In this document: positions 21,641 through 29,421 of the stretch, piece by piece
Layout: each line of letters opens with the position of its first letter
Numbering within the stretch: the stretch's first letter is position 1
DNA from: a virus
Direction: 5' to 3' (one strand)
Length of the DNA stretch: 34,494 nt
IMG/VR virus record: IMGVR_UViG_3300043811_000215
Coordinates: 1-34,494 of that record
The notes under the pieces: generated by a model
Database searches by the model: none
What the model was told of the DNA's origin: nothing
Seen by the model: only the letters and a program-made list of their open reading frames with translations
Program-made: the position numbers and the translations under genes

Positions 21641-21759
21641 TGGTTCAGTACCATCATAAGAATCCATTCCACCAGGCCCCAAACGTAAACCGCCGCGATG
21701 GCCGACGCCGCTGCCACGGCCAGCCCAAAAACCGCGCCAGCAAACAACATAAAGGCCAT
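21637..21759 (-). CDS. Small hydrophobic holin-like frame (40 residues)
   Basis: From ATG 21759 the product is almost wholly hydrophobic (MAFMLFAGAVFGLAVAAASA, then AVYVWGLVEWILMMV). Codon use matches the genome better than the overlapping frame, and its stop overlaps the next start as ATGA, which supports translation. The start has no good ribosome site. It may be the second membrane helix of a product begun in the frame at 21827 through a -1 shift. Confidence 0.5.
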   Translation of the reverse strand: MAFMLFAGAVFGLAVAAASAIAAVYVWGLVEWILMMVLNQ

Positions 21760-21827
21760 CCGAAAATAATGGCGAACAGCATCCCAAAGAGAACCCAGGG
21801 AAGCGTCAGTTTGACAAACAAGGACAT
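21654..21827 (-). CDS. Small membrane protein overlapping the holin-like frame (57 residues)
   Basis: ATG 21827 lies 2 bases after the endolysin stop. The first 25 residues (SLFVKLTLPWVLFGMLFAII) form a membrane helix with normal codon use. After about residue 25 the composition becomes Trp/Arg-rich and atypical, just where the 40-residue frame begins. It may be a real single-pass protein, the first half of a frameshifted two-helix holin, or disrupted by a sequencing indel. Confidence 0.5.
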   Translation of the reverse strand: MSLFVKLTLPWVLFGMLFAIIFGWPLCCLLARFLGWPWQRRRPSRRFTFGAWWNGFL

Positions 21828-21829
21828 CG

Positions 21830-22258
21830 CTAGACCCATTTCCCGGAAACAAGCTGCTCTGCGAGTCGCTTGGCACGGTCGCCCACTTCCTCGGCCCACA
21901 CCGAATCGAGCATTTCGTGGGAAGCCGTTTCCCAATCCCCATGCGCCGCCGCGGACAGTAGCTCCGAAAATTTTTCCAGGCCGTTGAATCCCAGATTGAA
22001 GGCCATGTTGACGAACACGGACTGGCGTATGGGATCTAAATTTACGAACCACGGAAGCCGCGCGACGAGCGTTTCCGTGGTTTCCGTGATGTCGTTCTGG
22101 AGAAGCATTTCAATTTCGAAGTCGGAGATGCCGCGATCCGTCAGATTCCTGCCCACGCCGATCGTGATTTTCCCGCCCTTATCGGCATAAGGGAAATTGC
22201 GAAATCCTTCGTCGCGGCGAAGCTGCGAGGTAATGTCAGTGGGAGTTTTCTCTGGCAT
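21830..22258 (-). CDS. GH24 endolysin (T4-lysozyme type muramidase)
   Basis: The 142-residue enzyme cleaves the MurNAc-GlcNAc bond of peptidoglycan for lysis. Catalytic residues match the T4 pattern: Glu17 in LRRDEGFR, Asp26 in YADKGGKITIGVG and Thr32, with the usual 9 and 6 spacing. NMAFNLG and the C-terminal GDRAKRLAEQLVSG are family features. No signal peptide is present, so it needs a holin; holin-like frames follow directly. Its start lies inside the end of the preceding small gene. Confidence 0.95.
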   Translation of the reverse strand: MPEKTPTDITSQLRRDEGFRNFPYADKGGKITIGVGRNLTDRGISDFEIEMLLQNDITETTETLVARLPWFVNLDPIRQSVFVNMAFNLGFNGLEKFSELLSAAAHGDWETASHEMLDSVWAEEVGDRAKRLAEQLVSGKWV

Positions 22259-22439
22259 AAATTGGGAGTCCCGCGCGCCGGGCGAAGCGATTTAGTACCG
22301 GGCACGATTCAGAAGGGCCGCGGTCCCACATGCGGAACGCGCCCATCTTTATCACATCGCGCGCTTCCCTCAAAACGGAAAATGTTTTTCCTTGAATGTT
22401 CACGCCGTAGCTTGCCGGATATAAGATCGGATCGATCAC
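22236..22439 (-). CDS. Small late protein of unknown function
   Basis: The 67-residue product starts at GTG 22439, overlapping the previous stop as GTGA, and ends 23 bases inside the endolysin gene. It begins VIDPILYPASYGVNIQGKTF and has an Arg-rich C-terminus (NRFARRAGLPIYAREN). No motif recognised. The overlaps on both sides support it. Confidence 0.6.
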   Translation of the reverse strand: MIDPILYPASYGVNIQGKTFSVLREARDVIKMGAFRMWDRGPSESCPVLNRFARRAGLPIYARENSH

Positions 22440-22639
22440 AGCGTGTACAGTTTCCTGCACGGTTTTCTTACGTTTTCGCGCAAGAGAACGTCCCGCACTG
22501 CGGATTGGCTCACTCCGAAGCGTTTGGCGATCACCGTGGGCGTCAGTAAATCGATGGAGTACAGGCGAATCACTTTCTTCGTCTCTTCGGGCGTCAGTAC
22601 GCGTTTTCTGCCGGACAGGTTGGGTGAATTTGCGATCAT
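22436..22639 (-). CDS. Small helix-turn-helix protein
   Basis: The 67-residue product from ATG 22639 contains TPTVIAKRFGVSQSAVRDVL, a clear helix-turn-helix of the homeodomain/resolvase C-terminal type. It overlaps the transglycosylase stop as ATGA. It may regulate late or lysis genes. Confidence 0.78.
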   Translation of the reverse strand: MIANSPNLSGRKRVLTPEETKKVIRLYSIDLLTPTVIAKRFGVSQSAVRDVLLRENVRKPCRKLYTL

Positions 22640-23181
22640 TCCAGAAAACTCCACAGTGCGATTCCCGCCAGAAGTGCCGCGGCGATCCAGATATAGGAAG
22701 TCGTGTCCATTCCTTGCGGAACGAGCGACGCAGCAGCCGTTTCCAGCGTGCCGGTTGCGTCGGTCGCGTCGGCGGTAAGTCCGGGAACCGAGATAACGGG
22801 CGCGACGGGCGAAGGAGCCGCTGCGGCGCCCATGTAGACTTCATAGGCTCCCGAACCGTACGTCGCCCAGGGAGAGAAGCCCCCGGCGTTCAGGTAAATT
22901 TCATAGGCGTCGTTAGCGTTGGTCTGGGGATCGTACAGATTGTCCGAAGCGTATTCGGGATGCGCTTTCAGGTAAATCTGCCAGAGTCCGTACGATCCCT
23001 GGCCGGGCGGCGTTCCCCCGGCCGCGCCGGTTTCGGGATTGTAGACGTTAGGATTTCCTGAACTTTCGGCCAGGGCGATCGCTACGGCGGTTTGCAGATC
23101 GCTGCCGTCGAAGCCGGCGGTCTGGGCATAGTAGGCAATCTGCGTCGGCGTGAGAATCGTCGCGTTGGGAACCTGAGCCAT
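22636..23181 (-). CDS. Lytic transglycosylase-like protein with C-terminal membrane anchor
   Basis: The 181-residue protein has a lysozyme-like (SLT) domain: AVAIALAESSGNPNVYNP with the likely catalytic Glu39, then GQGSYGLWQIYLKAHPE. After an Ala/Pro/Val linker there is a membrane helix (YIWIAAALLAGIALW) ending FLE. Tailless membrane phages carry such enzymes in the virion to open the cell wall during entry, as PRD1 P7 does. A virion role is therefore plausible in addition to the separate GH24 endolysin. Confidence 0.88.
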   Translation of the reverse strand: MAQVPNATILTPTQIAYYAQTAGFDGSDLQTAVAIALAESSGNPNVYNPETGAAGGTPPGQGSYGLWQIYLKAHPEYASDNLYDPQTNANDAYEIYLNAGGFSPWATYGSGAYEVYMGAAAAPSPVAPVISVPGLTADATDATGTLETAAASLVPQGMDTTSYIWIAAALLAGIALWSFLE

Positions 23182-23390
23182 CAATCATCTTCCCATTCCG
23201 GGATTTCGTCGATCTCTTCTATTTCCTCGATCACTGTGTTGCGTTCGAGTGCCGGGCCGAAAGCTGCGCATCCCGCGCCGTGTTTGTCTCGCAGTTTCTC
23301 GCACTCAGCAAGCGTATCGCCAAAGAAGACGTGCCGGACGCGAATCGTCCCGTCCGATTCCAATTTGTCAACGGTGAGACTGATCGGCAT
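23181..23390 (-). CDS. Small acidic protein
   Basis: The 69-residue product starts at ATG 23390 (TAATG overlap with the glycosyltransferase) and its stop overlaps the next start as TGATG. A small beta/alpha unit (IRVRHVFFGDTLAECEKLRD) is followed by a strongly acidic tail (IEEIEEIDEIPEWEDD). No family recognised; the acidic tail could mimic DNA or bind a basic partner. Confidence 0.72.
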   Translation of the reverse strand: MPISLTVDKLESDGTIRVRHVFFGDTLAECEKLRDKHGAGCAAFGPALERNTVIEEIEEIDEIPEWEDD

Positions 23391-24151
23391 TATTTTCCTG
23401 CGCTCATTACGTGAGGTAACCGAGTTGCCGTTCCGAATTCGAAAATCCATTCCTTGAACGGCATCCGCGTCAAGCGGTCCAGTTTCAGCGCAGAAAGCCC
23501 CGCGCGAGTGTCTTTCAGTTTCTGCGCGACGGGTTTCATGTGCGTGTGCCACACATACAATCCCGGATCGCCGGTTTCCTTTTGCACTTCCAGCGCCGTT
23601 TTGAATTTCAAACCGAAGCGAGCGATGTTTCTTGAAAGAACATAATCGTCGATCAGGTGGGACGGTTCGATTCCGGCGTCGATTTCCTTCTGGACCGGGC
23701 GAATGTTTTTCACGGCGTCGGAGATGGATAAATCTTCGAGGGGATGCCACAGATCGATGCACCAGTCGCTTGCCGCGGCAAACCAGTTGCACGAGCCGAT
23801 GTGCCGGCCGTCGCGCCGGAAGAAATCGTCATACTTCCAGCGGTTTCCTCCGTGATCCTGCGTGAAATGGAGCACCGTATCCTTGCCGATGCGCTCCGTC
23901 ACGTCGAACAGGTCCGGAAAAAGGATCGCGTCGGAATCCACGTACACGTTCCAATCCCTTCCCCGGCCGAGGTAGAAAATTTGCAGTTTTTCGTACACCA
24001 CGGGCATTTCAGGGAAACGGCGCTCGTTGATGATGCGGAAGTCGGCGCCCATTTTTTCGGCGTAGGCGAGCAACAGAGGGTATGTGAGTTCGCACAGGTC
24101 GGGCGCATAGTTTCCGATGTTGAGCGTCCAGAGCGTTTTTCGCACGGTCAT
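23390..24151 (-). CDS. Glycosyltransferase-like protein (GT-A, DXD motif)
   Basis: The 253-residue product starts at ATG 24151, coupled by ATGA. WNVYVDSDAILFPDLF carries the Asp72-Ser-Asp74 metal and nucleotide-sugar site of GT-A enzymes. LTYPLLLAYAEKMGADFRII fits the N-terminal nucleotide-binding half, and SCNWFAAASDWCIDLW is typical of the acceptor side. It could glycosylate virion proteins or alter host surface sugars. It has no membrane segment. Its late position favours virion or lysis-stage use (inference). Confidence 0.85.
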   Translation of the reverse strand: MTVRKTLWTLNIGNYAPDLCELTYPLLLAYAEKMGADFRIINERRFPEMPVVYEKLQIFYLGRGRDWNVYVDSDAILFPDLFDVTERIGKDTVLHFTQDHGGNRWKYDDFFRRDGRHIGSCNWFAAASDWCIDLWHPLEDLSISDAVKNIRPVQKEIDAGIEPSHLIDDYVLSRNIARFGLKFKTALEVQKETGDPGLYVWHTHMKPVAQKLKDTRAGLSALKLDRLTRMPFKEWIFEFGTATRLPHVMSAGK

Positions 24152-24375
24152 TTTCCCCAATCCGTAGGCTTTAATCCCGCCGCCCATCCGATTCCTGCGC
24201 GGTTCTGCGCTTCGGTGATGACGGCTTCGCGGAGCGGCGCGGGAAGAGTTCCTATCGCCCATCCGATCCGCACCACTTTTTCGGCGGGCGTGGCATGCTC
24301 GTGCGTCGAATCCAGAATTTCGCGGATTTGTCGGAGCACGTCGGCGAGTTCAGCGGTGTAGTCCGGCTTGGGCAT
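24148..24375 (-). CDS. Small helical late protein
   Basis: The 75-residue product has a helical N-terminus (YTAELADVLRQIREILDSTH) and further helices without membrane character. It is coupled to the glycosyltransferase by ATGA. No family recognised. Confidence 0.7.
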   Translation of the reverse strand: MPKPDYTAELADVLRQIREILDSTHEHATPAEKVVRIGWAIGTLPAPLREAVITEAQNRAGIGWAAGLKPTDWGK

Positions 24376-24399
24376 GGTTTTCTGGAAACCCTTTCTATC

Positions 24400-24561
24400 C
24401 TATCGCCGCAGAACATTCAAGAGAGCCGCGTCGCCGAGCAGAAACGCGAGCAGTCCGGTCCACAGCATGATTTTCCCCACTTCCTGCATCTTGGCGTCCT
24501 TGGACAGAATCCAGATAAAAAGCCCGACGATTGCGACGAGTAAACTCAGATAGATAATCAT
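24400..24561 (-). CDS. Small two-helix membrane protein, holin-like
   Basis: The 53-residue gene has an excellent AAAGGAG site before ATG 24561. Two membrane helices (IIYLSLLVAIVGLFIWIL and IMLWTGLLAFLLGDAALL) flank a charged loop (SKDAKMQEVGK). It resembles small conserved membrane proteins that I associate with other environmental phages. It may be a holin or a virion membrane protein. Confidence 0.78.
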   Translation of the reverse strand: MIIYLSLLVAIVGLFIWILSKDAKMQEVGKIMLWTGLLAFLLGDAALLNVLRR

Positions 24562-24577
24562 GGTTCTCCTTTGCGTT

Positions 24578-24832
24578 TTACTTGGCCGGCGGTGCCGGCG
24601 TATCCGGCGATTTCGGAACGGGCGGCGCGGCGGAGGGCTGCGCGCCGTACAGTTTCATGAACACGCTGCGAATGTTCAGCGAACCGTAGTAGCTCACGAG
24701 GTCCAGAAATTTGTTGTACGCGGGAGACGAAAACGTCTCCCTCGGCGGAGCCAGGACGTAGATCGCGTTCCAGAAGAAGGCCCAGTAGGCGATCACGTCT
24801 CCGATCAGTTTCGGTGTGAATTTAATGTGCAT
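24578..24832 (-). CDS. Small membrane-associated late protein
   Basis: The 84-residue product has an N-terminal hydrophobic aromatic helix (IAYWAFFWNAIYVLAPP), a short helical part and a Pro/Ala-rich tail. A ribosome site AAAGGCAG lies upstream. Function unknown. Confidence 0.72.
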   Translation of the reverse strand: MHIKFTPKLIGDVIAYWAFFWNAIYVLAPPRETFSSPAYNKFLDLVSYYGSLNIRSVFMKLYGAQPSAAPPVPKSPDTPAPPAK

Positions 24833-24851
24833 CTAGTCTGCCTTTCTTACC

Positions 24852-24916
24852 GCAAAAGCTCCCCTTCTTTAATCGCTCTCGCCGAGCGAGCCGGGGACTT
24901 TTGCTCTGTGGCGCTA
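24852..24916. repeat. Dispersed hairpin element, copy 1
   Basis: GCAAAAGCTCCCC (24852-24864) pairs with GGGGACTTTTGC (24893-24904) with one bulged base, and CGCTC-TCGCC-GAGCG folds inside. A second small hairpin, GGCGC-TAATC-GCGCC, covers the stop codon of the gene at 24914. The right half is closely similar to 31371-31402. No T-run follows, so it is not a classic terminator. Confidence 0.65.
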
Positions 24917-25162
24917 ATCGCGCCATGCGTCCTCGCGTAGCAGCTTCGCGTGTTGCTTGGCTTCCTCGATCGTGGCCGAGGTTTCAATTTGCGTGGCAAT
25001 CATGTGCTTCCATCGCCGCTCGGCTTTTCGTTCGTTGTCCCGCATAATTCCGCCGACTCGATTCACGTCCAGAAGCGCTTTCTGGACTTTGGCTCCCATC
25101 GTGGCCCAGGCCATGCCCGCGCCGAACACGACTCCCAGAAAACCCCACAGAAAACCGATCAC
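24914..25162 (-). CDS. Membrane-anchored helical protein
   Basis: The 82-residue product starts at GTG 25162, overlapping the previous stop as GTGA. One N-terminal helix (GFLWGFLGVVFGAGMAWATM) is followed by a charged helix (MRDNERKAERRWKHMIATQI), probably coiled coil. Its last codons and stop are part of the dispersed hairpin element. Confidence 0.75.
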   Translation of the reverse strand: MIGFLWGFLGVVFGAGMAWATMGAKVQKALLDVNRVGGIMRDNERKAERRWKHMIATQIETSATIEEAKQHAKLLREDAWRD

Positions 25163-25428
25163 GTATCCTCGCCCTTCTTTCCCTTAATCGGGAGTATGGA
25201 GGGGCAATTCGCTTCCTTAGCCAAGGAACTTTTATGCGTGCGGGACTCGTAAATCTTCATGAAATCCTGATGTTCGCGTTCCCGCACGGCGTCCCGGATT
25301 TCGAACATCGCTTCCACCAGATCATCGAAGTGTCCGCAGCACATCCTGAGAGAACCCCACATATGCGGAGCGGGTTTGCCGCAGACGTGGCCGATTCTGT
25401 CGTGAAACCCGCAAATTGGCACATCCAT
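25159..25428 (-). CDS. Cys/His-rich small protein
   Basis: The 89-residue protein has ICGFHDRIGHVCGK and MCCGHFDD, a cluster of Cys and His that could bind zinc. The remainder is helical and charged. The start at ATG 25428 is 31 bases after the preceding stop. Function unknown. Confidence 0.7.
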   Translation of the reverse strand: MDVPICGFHDRIGHVCGKPAPHMWGSLRMCCGHFDDLVEAMFEIRDAVREREHQDFMKIYESRTHKSSLAKEANCPSILPIKGKKGEDT

Positions 25429-25458
25429 CCGTGGCCCCCATGTTCCCCGTCTCCATTC

Positions 25459-26892
25459 CTACTGGATCATGCTTGTTCCGGGAAAGATCGTTGTCCCCGG
25501 TCCTATCGTGCTTGCGACACTCGCGCAACCCATCGTCACCAGTCCCGCAGGCAAATTCACATTGCACAGCCATTGCGGGAAAAGCGGATCGAACACGCTT
25601 CCCGAAATTGGAGCCTGATAGCCGTAGGTTTTTGCCGTCGCCGCAGTAGGCGTGAAGTTGGCAATCACAGTTGCCATGCATGCCGGAACGCTGGCGGAGC
25701 TCCCACAAGACGGCGCAGATGGTTCCGTCGTACTCACGAAGTTAGGATTCGTTCCAGTGACATTGCCTGGCCCAGAGGTAAATCCTGTGTTGCCGGACGC
25801 ATAAATGTTATTGCCGGCAGCGCTGTACAGAAAGTCATTCGCCACGATCACAGTCGAAAATGAGTCAATCACTCCCACCGCATACTGAGAAACGGAGTTG
25901 CATCCGGTGCTGCCTCGCGTTTGCACAAGGTTGTTGAGAAATTGAACCAGGTAAGAATCCAGAATTTCGAAGTCTTGGCACGGATTGAAAGCTGATGAAG
26001 TGAACGTCCCGTCGTTCACGATGGTGTTGTATTCGATCAAAATTGTTGCATTCGTATTGCCGCTTCCGCCCACGCCGATTCCAGCATTCCCGTTGTACAT
26101 TGCAAGATTGTTTTTGACGACGATCTGACCGGAATAGATCGGAGTTCCACCGCCTTGCCCATCGTTGATCGAATCCAGAAACAAACCGTTTCCGTCGTAG
26201 CAGAAACTTCCGCAAGAGCTTGGACTGACATTCCCCCAACTGAAATTTCCATCCATGAAAAGGTGAGTGCCCGGAGAACTATCAAAATTGAGAGGCTGGT
26301 AAAAATCGAAGCCGGAGTATCCTCCGCTGTTCGATTGAGCCGTGTTGAACGCGATGTCTCCCACGAATACCACGTAATCAAATGTCGCCGTGGATGAGTA
26401 CTGCGATGCGTTAAAGCCTCCGGCCTGGCCTCCGTTGCAGATGTCGTTCGCCAGAACAATGTGATGGATGATCGTGTTGCTTTTCCCGTAAGGTTGAACC
26501 GAAAAACAGACACCGAAGGTATCGGCATTGGTGACGGTTACTTCGAATCCCTGAACGCCCCAATAGCTCGTATCCATTCCAAAACCATTGACGGAGGATG
26601 CGGAAACTTTGCAGGCATCGAATGTTGCACACTCGACCCATGCCACGTTATTCGCGGCGGAGCATGTTACCGTTCCCCATTCTCCGAACGCAAAGCTGAA
26701 TTCGGAATAGGTTCCAGATGCCGCCATCAGTACATCGCCGCAGTTGACCGCGTGTTTGGGAGTCGCCCACGGCGTTCCCGAACTTGTTCCGTTATTGGAA
26801 TCGTTCCCGGACGGAGAAATGTAGTACGTAGCGCCCATGACGGGCTGCGAAAGAGCCGTTAGACAAATCAAAATTAGAAAGATCGGTTTCAT
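25459..26892 (-). CDS. Secreted parallel beta-helix protein
   Basis: The 477-residue protein has a Sec signal peptide (IFLILICLTALSQPVMG) and then YYISPSGNDSNNGTSSGTPW, the usual opening of right-handed beta-helix (pectate-lyase-like) proteins. Repeated short strands rich in Asn, Gly, Val and Ser follow, and about a dozen Cys. Such folds serve as receptor-binding or polysaccharide-degrading spikes. A signal peptide on a virion spike is unusual, so it may be exported and act at the host surface. It begins one base after the previous stop. Confidence 0.83.
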   Translation of the reverse strand: MKPIFLILICLTALSQPVMGATYYISPSGNDSNNGTSSGTPWATPKHAVNCGDVLMAASGTYSEFSFAFGEWGTVTCSAANNVAWVECATFDACKVSASSVNGFGMDTSYWGVQGFEVTVTNADTFGVCFSVQPYGKSNTIIHHIVLANDICNGGQAGGFNASQYSSTATFDYVVFVGDIAFNTAQSNSGGYSGFDFYQPLNFDSSPGTHLFMDGNFSWGNVSPSSCGSFCYDGNGLFLDSINDGQGGGTPIYSGQIVVKNNLAMYNGNAGIGVGGSGNTNATILIEYNTIVNDGTFTSSAFNPCQDFEILDSYLVQFLNNLVQTRGSTGCNSVSQYAVGVIDSFSTVIVANDFLYSAAGNNIYASGNTGFTSGPGNVTGTNPNFVSTTEPSAPSCGSSASVPACMATVIANFTPTAATAKTYGYQAPISGSVFDPLFPQWLCNVNLPAGLVTMGCASVASTIGPGTTIFPGTSMIQ

Positions 26893-26893
26893 T

Positions 26894-29353
26894 TTATGGC
26901 CCGCATCTAAAAACCACGATCGTTGTGAGCGCCGTCACCGGCAAACCAGCAAACGTAAAGACAGGAGCGGTGGACGAAAGAGTGGTGTTGTTGAAAAGAA
27001 TTCCGGTTCCTGACAGGCCCGTAATTGTCCCTCCGACCAAATTGGCCGTGCAAACAGTGGTTGCCGCACCAATCGCCGTCGGGAGCGTCCATGTAACCGT
27101 CGCGCCCGTGGCCTGTCCCGTCCCGCTCGAGGTAATTGTGATCTGACACGTCTGAGAGAAACCCTCAGCGCCGGAAACGGAGGCTGTGCTGCCCCATCCT
27201 GCGGATAAAGCAAAATTTCCATTGGCGCAGCCCGTACCGCCATTCGAAACGAATAGGGCACCACGCATCTTTCCGGCAATATTTCCGACGGCGCCTGTCC
27301 CTACATCGACGACTCCGGCAGCATCACGCGATAAGCCGGTATCTATAGCGAAACCCGAGGAGTAGAAATCGAATCCGATGTTTGGATAGGCGATCAGGCC
27401 GCCTAGAGAACTGCTTGCGAGTGCAGTTCCCCCGCTGCCACCATTTAAGAGCAGTGCACCGCCGTTGTACGCTACGCCCAGGTTGGCAATGGTCGTCCCT
27501 GCGAATCCGTAACCGCTGCTACTTGCCGCAGGGACTGTAAGATTGTTAGATAAGGCGATGGGATTCGTGGCCGTGCCCGCCACAGCCGGCCATGTGATTG
27601 TTGCTGTACCGCTCGTGGATCCTGCGCCCGTAATCACGCAGCTTGTGGTTCCCGCGATGCCGCACTGTTCCGCTGTCAAAAAGGCATTCGACCAATACTC
27701 GCTTGCGCTGCCGAGCGCGATGGAGTTCGTGGGCCCCGGCAAAAGAGCCGCGTTGATTGCTACCGCCGCCAGATTCGATAGCGCCGTGTTGGCTCCCGTA
27801 CCGGCGGGAGTGGACCAGGTGCAGGCGGAAATCGTGCTCACGGGCGCGGCGCACGTCAGGTAGTTTCCGGCGGGCGCGGTTGCGGATAGTTGGCCGTAGT
27901 AGGAAGTGAACGATGCCGAGTTTGGGCCTATGAATCCGACGTAGTTTGAGGCGGGAAGCGATGAGGGAATGGTTGTATTTCCGATGAAAGCGACTCCGCC
28001 GGCGTTTACGCCATTGGACGGAACCGCGATGCCGCCAGAACCGGCATAGGAAAGAGTCGTCCCATTATCGGTCAGAAGCGATTGAGTAAAAGTGCAAACC
28101 GTGGTCGCCGTTACGCACTTCCCGAACGTGTTCGTAGTGAGCACCGTGGCTGGAAAATCGAATGTATTCGTAGTCGTTGCGACGCTGCTCAGTACGGTGT
28201 GCGCCACGCCCGCCACGCTCGCGAGTTGCAGTACGGCGGCGTATACTCCGTCCGATCCCAGAAGTACCGGGCCGCCCTGGACGTTGATCGCGATGCCTGG
28301 CGCGGTCTGCGGTTCGATCAGGATGGCGTTGCAATTCGTGGCCGCCACAGTGAACGCCATGCACTGATCCTGAAAATCGAGGCCATTTTGCTGCGTCACA
28401 GCGCTCACATAAGGCGGCGTATCGAAGAGAATGTCCGTGGACGTTGTGACGGTCCCGGTGGACGCCGTGCTGTTGTTCATTTCGATGCCAAGCAGCACGG
28501 TTGTCGTGGCCGAAGTATTGGACTGCGCCTCTATTTCCAAGCCGATTGCTTCATCCACGGTATTCGACGGCGAAGCCCCAAATCCCGCGTTAGCAACTAT
28601 ATTCGCAGCCAGCGCGCTCATCCCCGCCGCGTTCGTTCCTGTGGCGAAGTTCGCCGCCTGCGAGCCGGCCGCCGTCTCAAAATCATATGCATTGAATGGC
28701 GCGGGATAGGGCGCGGCCAGCGGATCGGTGCCGTTCGTTCCCCCCGAAACTATCGTCTTCCCCCACAGGTTGTTATTCACCGCGTCCCAGATCAGGTTTG
28801 GCCCGCAGGTAAGATTTTCCGGCGTGCCGTTTTCGTAGGCCACGCCGCCCGTCGTCGAGCAGGAAACAATCGTGCCGCCGCCGGCCGCGAAATTCGTCAG
28901 TTTTGGCGCGAGGGCGTTCAGTTGCGTGCTGATGTTTACCGGAGAACTGCCGCTGATGATCGTTCCCGTGCTGGTGTAAGTGAAAGTCTGCCCGCCCGTG
29001 CCGAGGGGAGCGGGGATGCCGCCGGGATTGGAATTGACGGTGATGAGCCATTGCGGGCTGCCGGGAGTGATGAGCGTCACGTCGCCGAAATTCGCGGAAA
29101 AATGGCCGTTTCCGTCCAGCGTCACGGGACCGATCTGCCCGGCATACGGCTGCCCGCTCAGGCGATATCCGGTCGACGAGCCGGGCACGAGGACGGCGCT
29201 CAATGTGCCGTTCGCGTAGGGAATGCCGTTCGGATCGACGACGGTCCCGGTCACTTGCGTGAACTGCGCGCGCGCGTCTTGTGGAAAAAGAGCTAAGAAA
29301 AGAAACGCCCCGGCAAGTACCAGGGCGATTTTTACCGAACCAAATTTTCGCAT
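26894..29353 (-). CDS. Large exported fibre-like protein
   Basis: The 819-residue product is the longest gene. A signal peptide (VKIALVLAGAFLFLALFPQD, cleaved near ARAQ) is followed by a carboxypeptidase-regulatory-like beta-sandwich (VTGTVVDPNGIPYANGTLSA, residues 33-130). A long Ala/Gly/Thr/Val-rich beta region follows, and a compact C-terminal domain (GLSGTGILFNN...) ends ALTTIVVFRCGP. The plan is like environmental phage fibres. The signal peptide implies export across the inner membrane. Function as receptor-binding or surface adhesin is inferred. Confidence 0.85.
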   Translation of the reverse strand: MRKFGSVKIALVLAGAFLFLALFPQDARAQFTQVTGTVVDPNGIPYANGTLSAVLVPGSSTGYRLSGQPYAGQIGPVTLDGNGHFSANFGDVTLITPGSPQWLITVNSNPGGIPAPLGTGGQTFTYTSTGTIISGSSPVNISTQLNALAPKLTNFAAGGGTIVSCSTTGGVAYENGTPENLTCGPNLIWDAVNNNLWGKTIVSGGTNGTDPLAAPYPAPFNAYDFETAAGSQAANFATGTNAAGMSALAANIVANAGFGASPSNTVDEAIGLEIEAQSNTSATTTVLLGIEMNNSTASTGTVTTSTDILFDTPPYVSAVTQQNGLDFQDQCMAFTVAATNCNAILIEPQTAPGIAINVQGGPVLLGSDGVYAAVLQLASVAGVAHTVLSSVATTTNTFDFPATVLTTNTFGKCVTATTVCTFTQSLLTDNGTTLSYAGSGGIAVPSNGVNAGGVAFIGNTTIPSSLPASNYVGFIGPNSASFTSYYGQLSATAPAGNYLTCAAPVSTISACTWSTPAGTGANTALSNLAAVAINAALLPGPTNSIALGSASEYWSNAFLTAEQCGIAGTTSCVITGAGSTSGTATITWPAVAGTATNPIALSNNLTVPAASSSGYGFAGTTIANLGVAYNGGALLLNGGSGGTALASSSLGGLIAYPNIGFDFYSSGFAIDTGLSRDAAGVVDVGTGAVGNIAGKMRGALFVSNGGTGCANGNFALSAGWGSTASVSGAEGFSQTCQITITSSGTGQATGATVTWTLPTAIGAATTVCTANLVGGTITGLSGTGILFNNTTLSSTAPVFTFAGLPVTALTTIVVFRCGP

Positions 29354-29421
29354 TGTTTTTCCCTTTGTCCGTCGTCTCCTGCGCACTCGATGTGCGCAAA
29401 TACGGACCGCACTTCCCTTCC

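Noticed and set aside
28082-29296. 404-residue open frame on the plus strand
   Set aside because: Antisense shadow of the 819-residue fibre gene, highly Arg-rich, no ribosome site, against the direction of the arm.
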